DNA of 64,000 nucleotides from assembly GCA_002150815.3 (NCBI GenBank), contig NDFF03000367.1, positions 496,001 through 560,000 on the forward strand. Direction: 5' to 3'. The stretch comes from Grammothele lineata. Taxonomy: Eukaryota > Basidiomycota > Agaricomycetes > Polyporales > Polyporaceae. Under the pieces are notes generated by a model. The model did no database searches, was not told where the DNA came from, and saw nothing but the letters and a program-made list of their open reading frames with translations. The translations under genes were made by a program, and so were the position numbers. Positions 26,363 through 37,073 of the stretch are shown here, piece by piece; the first letter of the stretch is position 1; the number at the start of each line of letters is the position of its first letter.

Positions 26363-27516
26363 CTACAAGTCTCCGCCATACTTGTATTCGCCACCCTTCT
26401 CGAGACCCTGAGGAAGAAGAGAAGTTAGGAAGGAGTCTCTATTGCTGCCGTCTTCATACGTAAACCTACTCTCTTATATGCAGGCCTGAAACGGCGAGTG
26501 AGTGAGGGGTGAAGGTGTTGAACGTGCCGAAGGGCGTACCTAGCGTGCGCGCGGTTTACATACGCGCGAGTCTTAGGTCCAAGTAGGGTCTTGTCGGTGT
26601 TTCCCCAGGCTTCGATGCTAAAAACCATCATGTAGTCCGCTGCAGTGGGCTCATTCCCACCTGCAATCCAGTCGCCGCACTTCTCGAGATGAGCCTCAAT
26701 CTGCTCGAGCAAGAGAGTTAGATCCCGCGATAGAATGGACGTACACTACTTACGAAGTCCGCGTGAGCCTTCATACGGGGATGCAGGAAGTTCGCGTTCA
26801 CGGCGTTGAAGACGGCCTTGAGCAAAGGACGGATGAAGAAAGGAGATCTCTCAGGAATCATGGTGAAGATGAGCCGGTTAACAAGTAGCGGCATAAGAGA
26901 TGCCTCCGAATAATGGGTAACTGAACACTCGGCATTGTAGTCCGACTGCAACGGTCATAGTTACTACAAACTCACAATAGAGGTTGTCAACCATGCCAGC
27001 CTCCGGGGGCTGCGCACGCCCATTCCCATACTTCTTGAGGATATACTCTATCAGAGAGGACGCACTATGAGCGCGGCCCGAATCGACAAACGTGGCCTCC
27101 TGCGCTCGAATAACGCACGACAAAGTACATGGACGCACCGACAATAGCGCCACTTTCGGCAAGGTTGAGAGACCCGTCGGTGATAACAGGCGCACCTCCC
27201 AGGGGGTTAACCTCCTTCAGCTCTGGCGGCGCCAAGCCATCGGCCATACGCGCATACTTCTTGATCTCGTACGGCACCTCGAGCTCCTCCTACATGGTCG
27301 TTCGGGCGGGTCGGGATGAAGATCGGACGGACATGGAAAGATGGGCGCGTGTTTATCAAAAGCACACGATGCAACAATACATCAGCACTGTAAGTCCGAA
27401 ACCCAATTGGACGCAAGGATGAGGCGCACCAGAAGCCAGAGGAGGCGCTGCGACCGAGAATCGGAGAGGTGGTGGACGACGAGCTTGGAGGGCGTGGCAG
27501 CACTGGGATCGGCCAT
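26363..27516 (-). CDS. Glutathione S-transferase
   Basis: Cytosolic GST-fold enzyme that conjugates glutathione to electrophiles or acts as a peroxidase. The minus-strand ATG at 27516 gives MADPSAATPSKLVVHHLSDS, then RSQRLLWLL spliced to EELEVPYEIKKYAR, the thioredoxin-like N-terminal domain with the SxSxR(V/L)xWLLEELxxPY pattern of fungal GSTs. NPLGGAPVITDG follows (cis-Pro region of the glutathione site), then ESGAIVEYILKKYGNG. The helical C-terminal domain contains FTHYSEASLMPLLVNRLIF, the ERSPFF segment, IEAHLEKCGDWIAGGNEPTA, ADYMMVFSIEAW and a lysine/glycine tail GLEKGGEYKYGGDL with TAG at 26363. At least five introns are needed. Exon 1 ends at 27430 and exon 2 starts at 27290. It looks complete. 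A TATA-like element sits about 65 nt upstream. It shares a 404-bp divergent interval with KAR5. Confidence 0.88.
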
Positions 27517-27580
27517 TGTTGACTTCTTGGCGGAGAACTGTTGAGAGGTGAGAATGCTCGCGTCATAATGCTCAAGGCAT

Positions 27581-27588
27581 CATATATA
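27581..27588 (-). promoter_or_regulatory. TATA-like element of the GST gene
   Basis: On the minus strand the sequence reads tatatatg, ending 65 nt upstream of the GST start codon, a usual distance for a core promoter with a short leader. Not tested against transcript data. Confidence 0.4.
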
Positions 27589-27920
27589 CTGCGTAGAGAC
27601 CATGCGAGAGCGAAGAGTCGGTCCTGGGATCACCCCGCCCGGGATGCCCGGGTACCCGGTTGGAAAGGCACGTGCGGCTGCTTGATTTTGGCCGTGTCCG
27701 GCGCTTGCTGGTCGAAGGGAGTTTGGAGACTGATAGACAGGTCACAGAATACTTACAGTTTCCGAGTCCCTCATCGCAGCATACGCCCAGCTTCTCCGAG
27801 TCTACCAGAACTCAACGTTCTGTGTTCCTTGGTGCTTGTACCGGATTCGCCTGGGCATCTCATCAAGGCCTCACATAAAACGCCCGAACCGTCACCTGAG
27901 TGCCGCCGGCCACTTTCAGG

Positions 27921-30359
27921 ATGCATACAGCCATCATATGGCTCATCCTTCTAGCATTCTTGTCGGTAACTCAAGCCTTCTCGTGGGTATATGCGCCGTT
28001 ATGGGACAAGAGTGCCGACCGTGTTATGGAGAACACCTTTGATGATGGTGCGCTCTAAGGCTCATTCACTAACATATGACGAGCTCATGATCACTAGAAC
28101 GACAATTGCCGGAAGAGATCTTAACCATCCTCCAGGGCTCCAGTAGGTCACTTCGTACAATCGAGATGATCTGTATCTCAATGAAATGCTTCCTGAAGTG
28201 TCCTTAGAGGCGTACTCTCAAAAACCGGACTGCTTCCGACGAGTCGCTAGTCGTATTAGGGGAAAATGTGACGATTTAGAAGCGGATGAATCTGCACGCG
28301 TCAAAGGTACAGACTCTCGAGCATTTCAAGAACCAATACCGGTCTTATTCACCAGGACGTACTGATACGGTCGCAGCCGCCCTCTCCATGACGTTGTGTG
28401 AGATTGCTACAGCAGATCATCACTCACCACCGTTAGAGTGCGTTCCTTTCGAGCAAGCAGAAAGTGAATTACATGGGAACACATCTCCCCGGAAGTGTGT
28501 CTCGTACGTACACCCATGGCTTCCGTCGGCGATCACATCTGAGCGCAGTTATAGAGCTTTGTCTCGAAGTGCGCAGTATTGGTCAAGTTATTCGGGTTAT
28601 CTCCGAGAAGTCGGTGTGTATCAACACGGAACTGTAACATTCGCTTGTTCCTGGATTAACTTTACATTAGTCAAACTGTGCTTTGTTTTTCAGAGGTGGA
28701 ATGATATCGGTATGTCCCATGATTCGGACGTTGAGTCTCGAACTTAGTGTCTTTGTCTCTAGACACGGCTAAAGAAGTGCACCGCAACGCCACCATGGAA
28801 GCTATTTCGGTATTGCGGTTACTTTCGGATCGGGAGAATCGGATGCAAAACGCATGGGAGAACTCTCGCGAGGTGCTGCAGGTGATTGTCGCAGGACAGT
28901 TCCCGAGATCCCAGCCTAACGCGCAGCTCAGGCCATGCAAGAAATACTCGACGATATTCGCACATCTATGACAAATGTCGACTCTGCGTCTGGTGCTGCG
29001 GCTGACAAGATGAGTTTTGCACTCAACGAGGTGTGTGGCATACGTCTTCGGGGTCAATGTACGCCCGATCCGATGGTCAACGACCCAACCGCCTTCCGTG
29101 CACCAGATGATCACCACGCTTCGTAGTGCCGCTATAGACACGCAGCAAAGCATGGCGCAGAATCACGCGGACATAGTCTCGCAGGTCCGTAGTTGTTCGG
29201 CTCACGAGAGCACGCGCTGGACTGTCCATCTCACGCACCGCCGCCCAACAGATTCGGTCAAACATATCCCTGGCGCTGAAACAGGTGAGCTGTAGATGTA
29301 AATGCCAGCGAATGTCTCGAATGAAACGGCGCCACAGCTCACTGCGGATCTCACCGATATCGCGCCCGGCGTCGAGCGTCTAGTGAGGCAGGCCCTTGGC
29401 GAGGCACACGCATCCACAGCTTATAGCTTGGAAGCGATGAGTGCGCTGGTGGTGAGTCTTTTTCACGTGTGTTCTGGCCTGTGCTGACACCGCTACCGCG
29501 TGCACTCGTAGGTCCATACCGGCACGAGCTTTGCCTCTTTGGAACAGCGGTTCGGAGCGCTCAATGATGTGTGTGCGCGGCCAACGAGGCCGTCCTCTCC
29601 GCTATGTATACAACTGATCGAGTCTGTCCCTAGGCGACATCCGCGCTCATTGTAGGTGCTATGAAAGCGGGCGCTGAACTGGAAGTGCATTTGCGTGACT
29701 CTCTAGAGGTTCGGGACCAGCACGCCGCCTTGATCGAAGCAACGGACAACATATCTCTCGTTCTCACCGAGATTGTGGCGCAAGCCCGGGATGGTATGGT
29801 CGACCTCAATGGCACTCTTACTAACATGAAACACTCATTAAGGAGAGATGTGGAGAGTAGCTGGATGCCGACGCTGTGGATGTGGATTGAACGCGCGGCG
29901 GTTCACATCCTCCGAGGTTCGTTACATGCTAGACTGGCGAAGTAGTCTGAGTCCCCCTCCCGGTTTACAGTGGATCCGGCATTCCTTCAAGGATCTCTGT
30001 TCATCGCGCTGTGCGCTGCTCTCAGGGCACTCAATGCAGCGGTTACCTCTGCTTTTTCGGTCATCTTGGTGGGTCTCCCGGAGCTTGTTGTGGCCGCGTC
30101 TAAGTTGACCGTTATGTCCTAGAAGGCCTGCATTTTCTTGTGTTCGATGAAACAAATTTTTCCTGCCTCTGACACTCTGCGCTCTTGGAACACTCTCTGG
30201 CCTACTCGCATTACTAGTGCTGTGAATTCTGGCGACTCTCGGGACAGCAAAAACAACTCGGGCTCTGTCGGCACCATTCTCCCAAGCTCACCTCAACGGC
30301 CTCGAGCTCGATTCTCTCGGATTCCGGAGCGGCTTTACAGATCTCCCACCTTGCCATGA
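27921..30359 (+). CDS. KAR5: Kar5/Tht1-like nuclear fusion protein
   Basis: Membrane protein of the endoplasmic reticulum/nuclear envelope needed for nuclear fusion in mating. The ATG at 27921 opens with a signal peptide, MHTAIIWLILLAFLSVTQAF, then FSWVYAPLWDKSADRVMENT. Joined exons give EAYSQKPDCFRRVASRIRGK with CDDLEADESARVK, then AALSMTLCEIATADHHSPPL with EC: the cysteine-rich Kar5 block. Next come ALSRSAQYWSSYSGYLREV and CFVFQRWNDIDTAKEVHRNA, also characteristic. A long lumenal helical region follows (28.78-29.9 kb), split by many introns. Near the end a hydrophobic segment (GSLFIALCAALRALNAAVTS) likely spans the membrane. The C-terminus is uncertain: reading on ends at TAG 30122, while removing a 60-nt GTCATC..TCCTAG intron gives a Ser/Arg/Pro-rich tail ending at 30359. 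Kar5 proteins diverge fast; identity rests on the N-terminal motifs. Confidence 0.78.
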
Positions 30360-30642
30360 CTCTTACGTCGAGTTATTTTCTTTTGTTCTCTGAGATAAAT
30401 TTGCTATTACCGGCCTGTCCTTACGTAATGTTTTAGCCTGTAATCTATATCGTGCGTACCGACGCCTCGTGTATGCTGTTACATACTTGTACAGGACGCA
30501 GGTTTTGGAAGTACGCGGAGACGGATGGGTGGCGGCACACGGTGCGGAGAAGCCGCCGACTCGTCGCCTCGGGGAGACGTTACAGACTCCGAAAGGCTTG
30601 CGTAACTGTGGCGCCTATAGATAAACCCGGCTAGAAAGCTTC

Positions 30643-30650
30643 TATAAAAA
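30643..30650 (+). promoter_or_regulatory. TATA box candidate of the zinc-finger/RBR gene
   Basis: TATAAAAA stands about 200 nt upstream of the chosen start at 30856. A start site about 30 nt downstream would give a leader of roughly 180 nt that contains several upstream ATGs in other frames. Confidence 0.4.
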
Positions 30651-30855
30651 GGGTTGAAACTCACTACGTCGAGGGCTTATTCCGCGGTAATGGGTTCTTT
30701 AGAACTCAAACCCAATTGGTACATTTGTCAGTCGGCGACTATGATTGACTTCACTTCCGCGATGGCTCGGCGGCGGTGTTACCACCTCTCTCTCACAACG
30801 CCGCCATCTCGTTCCACCCCAGCAAGGACGTGGTCTCGCTGCCCGTCAAAAGAAA

Positions 30856-33800
30856 ATGTCACTCGAATTCGCCACTGCACTCCGAGGCGAACCCCCGCAC
30901 GAGCATCAAGGCCCCTGGCAGTGGCACGATACACGCGATACCGCTTACGCAAGTCAGAGAACAATGGAATGCCCGCAGAGGTCCGTCCATGGTGCTGCGG
31001 TAGACCCGGATATCCGCGACAACGGTCCCGCGCTCCCGCGACCGCGCGGGGGCAGCTACGTCGTGACTCCAAACGGGTTCGCCGCGGGCCCCAGGGTGGG
31101 TGGCACATTTGTCTTAAAATCTTCCCGAGGGCGCGGGCATTGTCAAAGCTGACGACGACCGCTACTCCCTCGGTCTGCACCTCTTTCCAGTACATTCTCG
31201 CGGATCGTCGCCCACGACACCCCCGCACGGCGTCCACCAACACCATGAGTCTGCCGCAGCGCGCATTTAGGCCGATAGAACGGCCTCGTGAGCGCGTACC
31301 GCAGCATCACTCGGAGGTGCCGTATAACGCGCCGGCACTTCGCGCGCCTCAGGTCGGTGCTCATCCTGCAATGAGGCTACTCGCCGCCCTGTCGATCTTG
31401 CTTCTTACGTCGGGCTACGTTGTACAGATGGACACGCGAGAGATCTGCCGTGACTTTCAGCAGTACGGCTCCTGCAATTGGGGCGCGCGTTGCCGCCATA
31501 TACACGTTCAAAATCACGTGGGTGCCAGCATACGTGCCATAGATGTGGACCGCTCACGCGCCGTGATACTAGGACGCACAACCAAAGTGTGGTGGACCAC
31601 CGCCACTGGCCCAAATTCCACCACTTCCTTCTGACCCTCATCCCGAATCATCGTCGTCGTGCCCTCAACCACCGCAATTCGCCCCTCTGCCATATCAACC
31701 AACTCCCCAATCTGATCCGGCCAGCCCTGTAGACGTCTTTTATGTTGACCGCCACCACCGTCGTCGCGAATTCAATTTGGAAGTATTCTACAGCTCTGGG
31801 ATGGCTCCCCAGGTCCAGTATAGCCCTGAGCAGTCTCGGCTCGCGCTCTCGGAGAAACGTCCTTCCTCTGACGAGCCACCGCAGACATATGAACAAGCTA
31901 CAGAATTGCCTCGCGAACATTTTCGATCTCCCTCCCTACGCAGTCGTCCCCCACTAAGAAGTTCAGCACGACTATCTCGCGACCATTGGTCCTTGACACA
32001 GCGGCCGTTCCCCACCATTCCTAGGACAGTGCATGACGGACCTCCAGCGCGGACAGTGCAAGAAGACACCCGGCCAGCGAGAGTAAGCACGTTCATTCCT
32101 ACCGCGTCACTCGTGCCTGAGAGGTTATAGAGGACAGACGACATTTGCGCCATGTTCCCTAAGGGCAGATGCTCGTACGGCGACAACTGCTACAAAGCGC
32201 ATGTAATTGAGGTGCCGCTAGTGGCCGCATCGCTACTGTCGTCTTCAAATGTCAGGCTCGGACTTCCGAAGACGGTAAGCTCTGATTGTTTAGAACGTGG
32301 GATTGTGGTTACAACAATTTATTAGGATGTACATCCGCCTGCCGTGTCGTCTGACGGACGGGAGTTCTGCAAGCTCCATCTCGCCGGAAGGTGCCCAAGG
32401 GGTAACGGCTGCAGTTATTCACACGATCTTCCCAACCACCTGGTATCTAAGCCTTCTACGGAGTCGTCGTCACTGGTGTTGGAGCCTGAACCGGTTATAG
32501 AGGTATGGCATTTGGTCCGTGTTTTACACAAGACTAATGAACGATCCAAGACGCTGGAAACAGAAGACACCGACGTTCTGAAGAGCCCGGAGGTGTCACC
32601 CAGAAGACCTTGTCTGGTACGTTTTAAAATCTATCTCATGAGCAGATATGCGTTTACTCATTGAGATTCTACAGCATCCGTCGCAATTGCCGGAAATGAT
32701 CTGTAGAGACTACTATAGACGTGGTTCTTGCTACTTTGGAGATCGATGCAAGTTCTGGCACTGCAGTCAAGAGGAGCTACCTTCTCTCAATGACGTCGTC
32801 GCCGCTGGAGAGGACTTCGTAGTACACGTCGATGGAACGTCCGCTCTGTCGTCACAGTCAGAACCGACTGAGCCTCCTATCGAAGTAGCCAGCTCAGTCA
32901 GTACGGCGACTCAAGAGGAGGACATCGGAGACAGCGAACCTAAGTAGGTTTCTCTCTTACCTATGTTCTGGAACGACACTCATTCAGCGACTACTGCTCA
33001 GGCCTTTGGACACTGCGAAGAAGCGTCGGAAGTGTAAGAAGGCGAGCCGACCTGCGCTGACGTTGAGAACGTTATTAACGATTCAACAGAAGAAGCCCAA
33101 CGCGAAGACCAATGTACAGACGGACCTGGCGGAAGGTGGAAACATGTCTCACAAGAACGGGGAAGGCGAGAACAAAGAACGTCAGTTGCCTTCGCCAAGC
33201 GAGGATGTGAAGCCCGCCAGGAAAGACAAGAAGGACAAAGGAAAAGCAAAGGCAGCAGCGGCGGTGGGGCCAAAGGGAGAGATTTCTGCGGGTACCGCAA
33301 GCCCGGCGGAAGAGGCGAAGAAAATTGGCCGGAAGGGTGCGCGAGCAGACAGAAAGCTCGACCGGACGTGCCAGCCTGGGACCTCGGCTCTTCAGAGCCA
33401 GCTTCAGCCGACCCGTTCGTCAGCTATTCCACCAAAAGCTACTCCCCAGCCTGTTGTAGTCGGGGAGGGAGCGCAGAAAGGAAAGGCCGTCTGTTCTCCA
33501 CAGCGCAGTGGGGATGGTAAACGGGTTCAGGACTTTCGCACGGGCCAGCTCTCAGACAGAAAACCAGGAAAGGAGAAGGAGAGGGATCTGGAGTTGGACC
33601 ACGAAGATACGGACGATGATACAGACGATACCTATACCTCTGGTGTGCGTAATGATTGTCAACATCTCAACCCTTTTGCCGCTGACAGATATATAGCATG
33701 ACTCTCGGGTCGTCTCCGCACAGACCTCATTTTCTTCCGTCGAAGGCTCGTCAAACACAGCTGTTGTGCCGCCGCATGCGTGTTGGGATTTTTTGAACGG

Positions 33801-36270
33801 ACGTTGCCAGAGACAGTTCTGTAAATTCTCCCATGATATGGGACACGTGGAGGCTACCACTCAGGTATGCATATTATTCCCCTTACAATATTTCTCATGT
33901 TGAGTTTTCTGTGGTATACAGGAGCTGCAGAGAAACGAGACGCGAGGGCAGCTTTGGCGTGCCGGAGGAGACCGCCAATTTCTTGGCAACGTCCCTCAAG
34001 TATCGATACGTACTATGAGGGTTGTCGAACTTGACGAACCTCGAGTTCCTCCTGGTTTAGGACTAGAGTTTGTATGTGTCTTGTGATCCTGTTATCATTG
34101 AAGGTCCTGACGTTTTGCACAGGCCGCCAGCAAGAACCAGTCGTCTTCAAGTGAGCAAGACGAACAACTAACTATGACAGTCTTGGACTCCGTCAAGGTC
34201 AGATTCGGTGCTGGATTCGGTGTCCTCCAGGTCACTACCAGTTTCGAGTCTCGTCAGATCCTCCTAAGCGACGTCCCGCTTGCCATCGTCCCTGCCGAGA
34301 TCACCGCCGCACTCCGTACCTTTGGAGAGGTAATTGCCGTTCTTCCCGCGGAGCATGTCAAGAGCGACGCGGGGTCTGCGTATCGAGTGACGTTCGCGCT
34401 AGCGGATTCTGCTATAGAGGCTGCAGAGGCACTGAACGGCAGTCAACTCTTTGGAACCAAGGTCGCTGCTCGTGTCGTTGTCAGGAAGTCGACAGGCATA
34501 GGTGGAGGCACCTTTTCCGACACCGATGTCCTCTTTGATGTCCCTACCCCCCGAGCAGTCTATTACGTCGGTTACAAGACCGAAGAAGAGGCACAGAAGG
34601 CTATGGCCGTGGCGACGAAGAGAGAGCTCCGAGGTATGAAAATCAAGGCAGTCAGGTACGAAGGTATCCCAATGGTCGGCATGGTCAATGTCCGGTACGA
34701 GTATATGCCTCCGAACACTACGCTCAAAGACATAGCTCGTTTCGGCGATTATGAAGACCACATGCTCAAGCGCCCTAAATACTTGTCCATCCGCGCCGCT
34801 ATCGACGGGCTCCGGCGAAAGCTATCAGACTTTGGCAATGTCTCTATCAACGTCATGCCACCGCCATATCGTCAGTTCTTCCGCGTGTGGGCTCATTTCG
34901 ATGATCCCGACGTCGCCTCCGCTGCTTGGAAGGCCCTCGACAAGTTCTGCCCTCCCTTTGCCGGCAAGCAGCGCATGTTCGCCCACTACATCAGGTCGAT
35001 ACGATACAACCTTCCGGCAGACGTCTACGACACCCTCTCCCATGACATCAATCTCCTTCGCTCCTACATTTACGACGATCATCATACGAGTATCTCCGTC
35101 ATTGACAAGAGGCAGATCATCGGACCTACAGCCCCCGTCACCGTCAGGCTGGTTTCGCAGAACATGCAGTCTCTTACAAAGGCTAAGGCGGAGTTCGATC
35201 GCCTTCTCCGAGGTGACAAGGTCACTGAAAATGGACAGGTTGTTTGGAATGATTTCTTCGCTAGTAATGCCGGCCTGGCGTTCTTGGAGGGGCTCGAAGC
35301 AATACACACTCGGGTCAAGATCACACGGGATCCGCGGCGGCGTGTACTCGTTGTATTTGGCCCCGAGCCCGGTCGGTCGAGCGCACGAGGCGAGATTATC
35401 GCACGAGCCAATCTGATCAAGGCCCAGCGCAAGCACGACTATCCGATCGCGGGCAACCTAGTAGGCGTCTTCATGAACGAGGACGTAGCGAAGCTGCAGA
35501 AGGAGCTGGGAAACGAGAACGTCTGGATCGAGCTCTCCAACATGAAGCTCGTAGTGTGCGGCGACGAGGACGCACAGAAGGTCGCTCGGCTCGCCGTCCG
35601 CCGTGCCATGAAGCGCGGCAGTACGCGGCGCGGCAAAGACGACGGCTGCCCGGTCTGCTTTTCGGACCCGTCTCACCCAGTGACGCTGGCGTGCGGCCAC
35701 CGCTGGTGTCGGGCGTGCCTGTCCAGCTACCTCAACGCGGCGGTCGACGTCCGCGCGTTCCCGCTGACGTGCCTCGGCGCGGATGCCAAATGCTCGCACG
35801 CGATCCCGCTCTCGACCGCGCAGGCGCTGCTCTCCCCAAGCGAGTTCGATGCGTTGACGTCCGCTGCATTCCTCACACACGTCCAGGCCCACCCCGACGA
35901 GTTCCGCTTCTGCCCGACTCCGGACTGCCCGCAGGTGTACCGGCGCACGCGTCGCGCGGGTGCGGTCCTTCAGTGTCCCGCGTGCCTTGCACGGATCTGC
36001 CCGCGCTGCGACGCCGAACACCCGGAGGGCGTGCGCGAGTGCGTGGACCGGTTCGCAGAAGCGGACGCGCTTTTCGAGACATGGAAGACGGGCCGCGACG
36101 TCAAGGACTGCCCCAAATGCAAGACACCCATCGAGCGGGAGGCGGGCTGCAACCACATGACGTGCGCGGGCTGCAAGATCCACATCTGCTGGGCCTGCCT
36201 CGAGACGTTCGACAACGGCAGCGAGGTCTACGACCATATGCGCGCCATCCATGGTGGCATTGGACTGTGA
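30856..36270 (+). CDS. CCCH zinc-finger, RRM-like, RBR-type E3 ubiquitin ligase
   Basis: Large multi-exon gene predicted to couple RNA binding to ubiquitin transfer. Five CCCH fingers lie in successive exons: CRDFQQYGSCNWGARCRHIH (31.44 kb), CAMFPKGRCSYGDNCYKAH (32.15 kb), CKLHLAGRCPRGNGCSYSH (32.37 kb), CRDYYRRGSCYFGDRCKFWH (32.70 kb) and CWDFLNGRCQRQFCKFSH (33.78 kb). A Lys-rich linker separates fingers four and five. The last exon (34123-36270) starts with an RRM-like fold (ILLSDVPLAIVPAEI, then LRTFGEVIAVLPAEHV), continues through a folded middle region, and ends with the RBR: RING1 (CPVCFSDPSHPVTLACGHRW), IBR (FCPTPDCPQVY, CPACLARICPRCDAEH) and RING2 (CPKCKTPIEREAGCNHMTC). The Cys of GCNHM is the expected catalytic thioester residue. 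The plant DEAH11/12 proteins also pair RNA-related domains with an RBR. The start at 30856 (MSLEFATAL) is my choice; 31245 (MSLPQ) is the alternative. Confidence 0.85.
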
Positions 36271-37073
36271 CGCCGTTGGGCGATGGTTCCACTCAATGCT
36301 TCCTTGCGCCACTACCCCGTTCTGTTCCTTCATGTACCATCGTCGCATTTCCTTGCATCGATTTCTCCACTCCGCCCACCCCACGCACGTTCGTGTTCGG
36401 ACGACTCCAAAATCCTCTGTACCCGTAACCTTCGGATTTCTAGACCTGTTGTTTGTACTCCCTTATCTCACGTCCCCATCGAGGCTCCCACTTCAGGCAC
36501 AGCGCCGCACTTCCGGATATGTACTTCGTTCGTGACTTGTGTTCCTTATTGCTCAACGCTCGGTCCCCGCTGTATCTTACAACAAACAATGCTACTATGG
36601 AATCCACCATCCTTCAACATAGATGACTCTGAACGATCGACGACGACGACGCGTGGGGGCGGGTGAGCGGAACCTGTAGGGTGCAAGCTAGTGAATGCAA
36701 GGGAAAAAATGTGGGACGAAGAGGCAGATGAGAGGGCAATACATATAATTGTATATACGGCGTTGTTGGACGAGACATTGAGGGACGGTGGATGCGTACA
36801 CATGCTGTAGAACTCTTGGTACGATAGGAGCAAGTGAAGAGAAGGATTGGCAATTGGGGGGCGGTAGATGGCAGGCAGGGGTGGAGAGGATGGTACCTGT
36901 ATGCGGATATCCAAGGGACGGCCATATCAGTACATTCGAAGATATATAGATAAAGCAGAGACAACAACGGAGAGGTGAGAGAGACCGAGGAAGTGAAGAC
37001 AGGTTTGCGTCCGTTTGAGCCTACAACACTGTTGTTCAAAAGCAGAGAAGGCAACTAATCGCACTGTCCAACT
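36271..37073. other. Convergent intergenic interval
   Basis: 800 bases between the RBR gene and the repeat-rich gene, which converge. The left half is pyrimidine-rich on the plus strand and the right half purine-rich, consistent with two 3' UTRs meeting near 36.65 kb. No gene is supported. Confidence 0.55.

Noticed and set aside
35458..36384. 308-codon minus-strand ORF opposite the RBR domain
   Set aside because: It is the mirror of the GC-rich RBR exon, whose Cys/His pattern proves the plus strand is coding.
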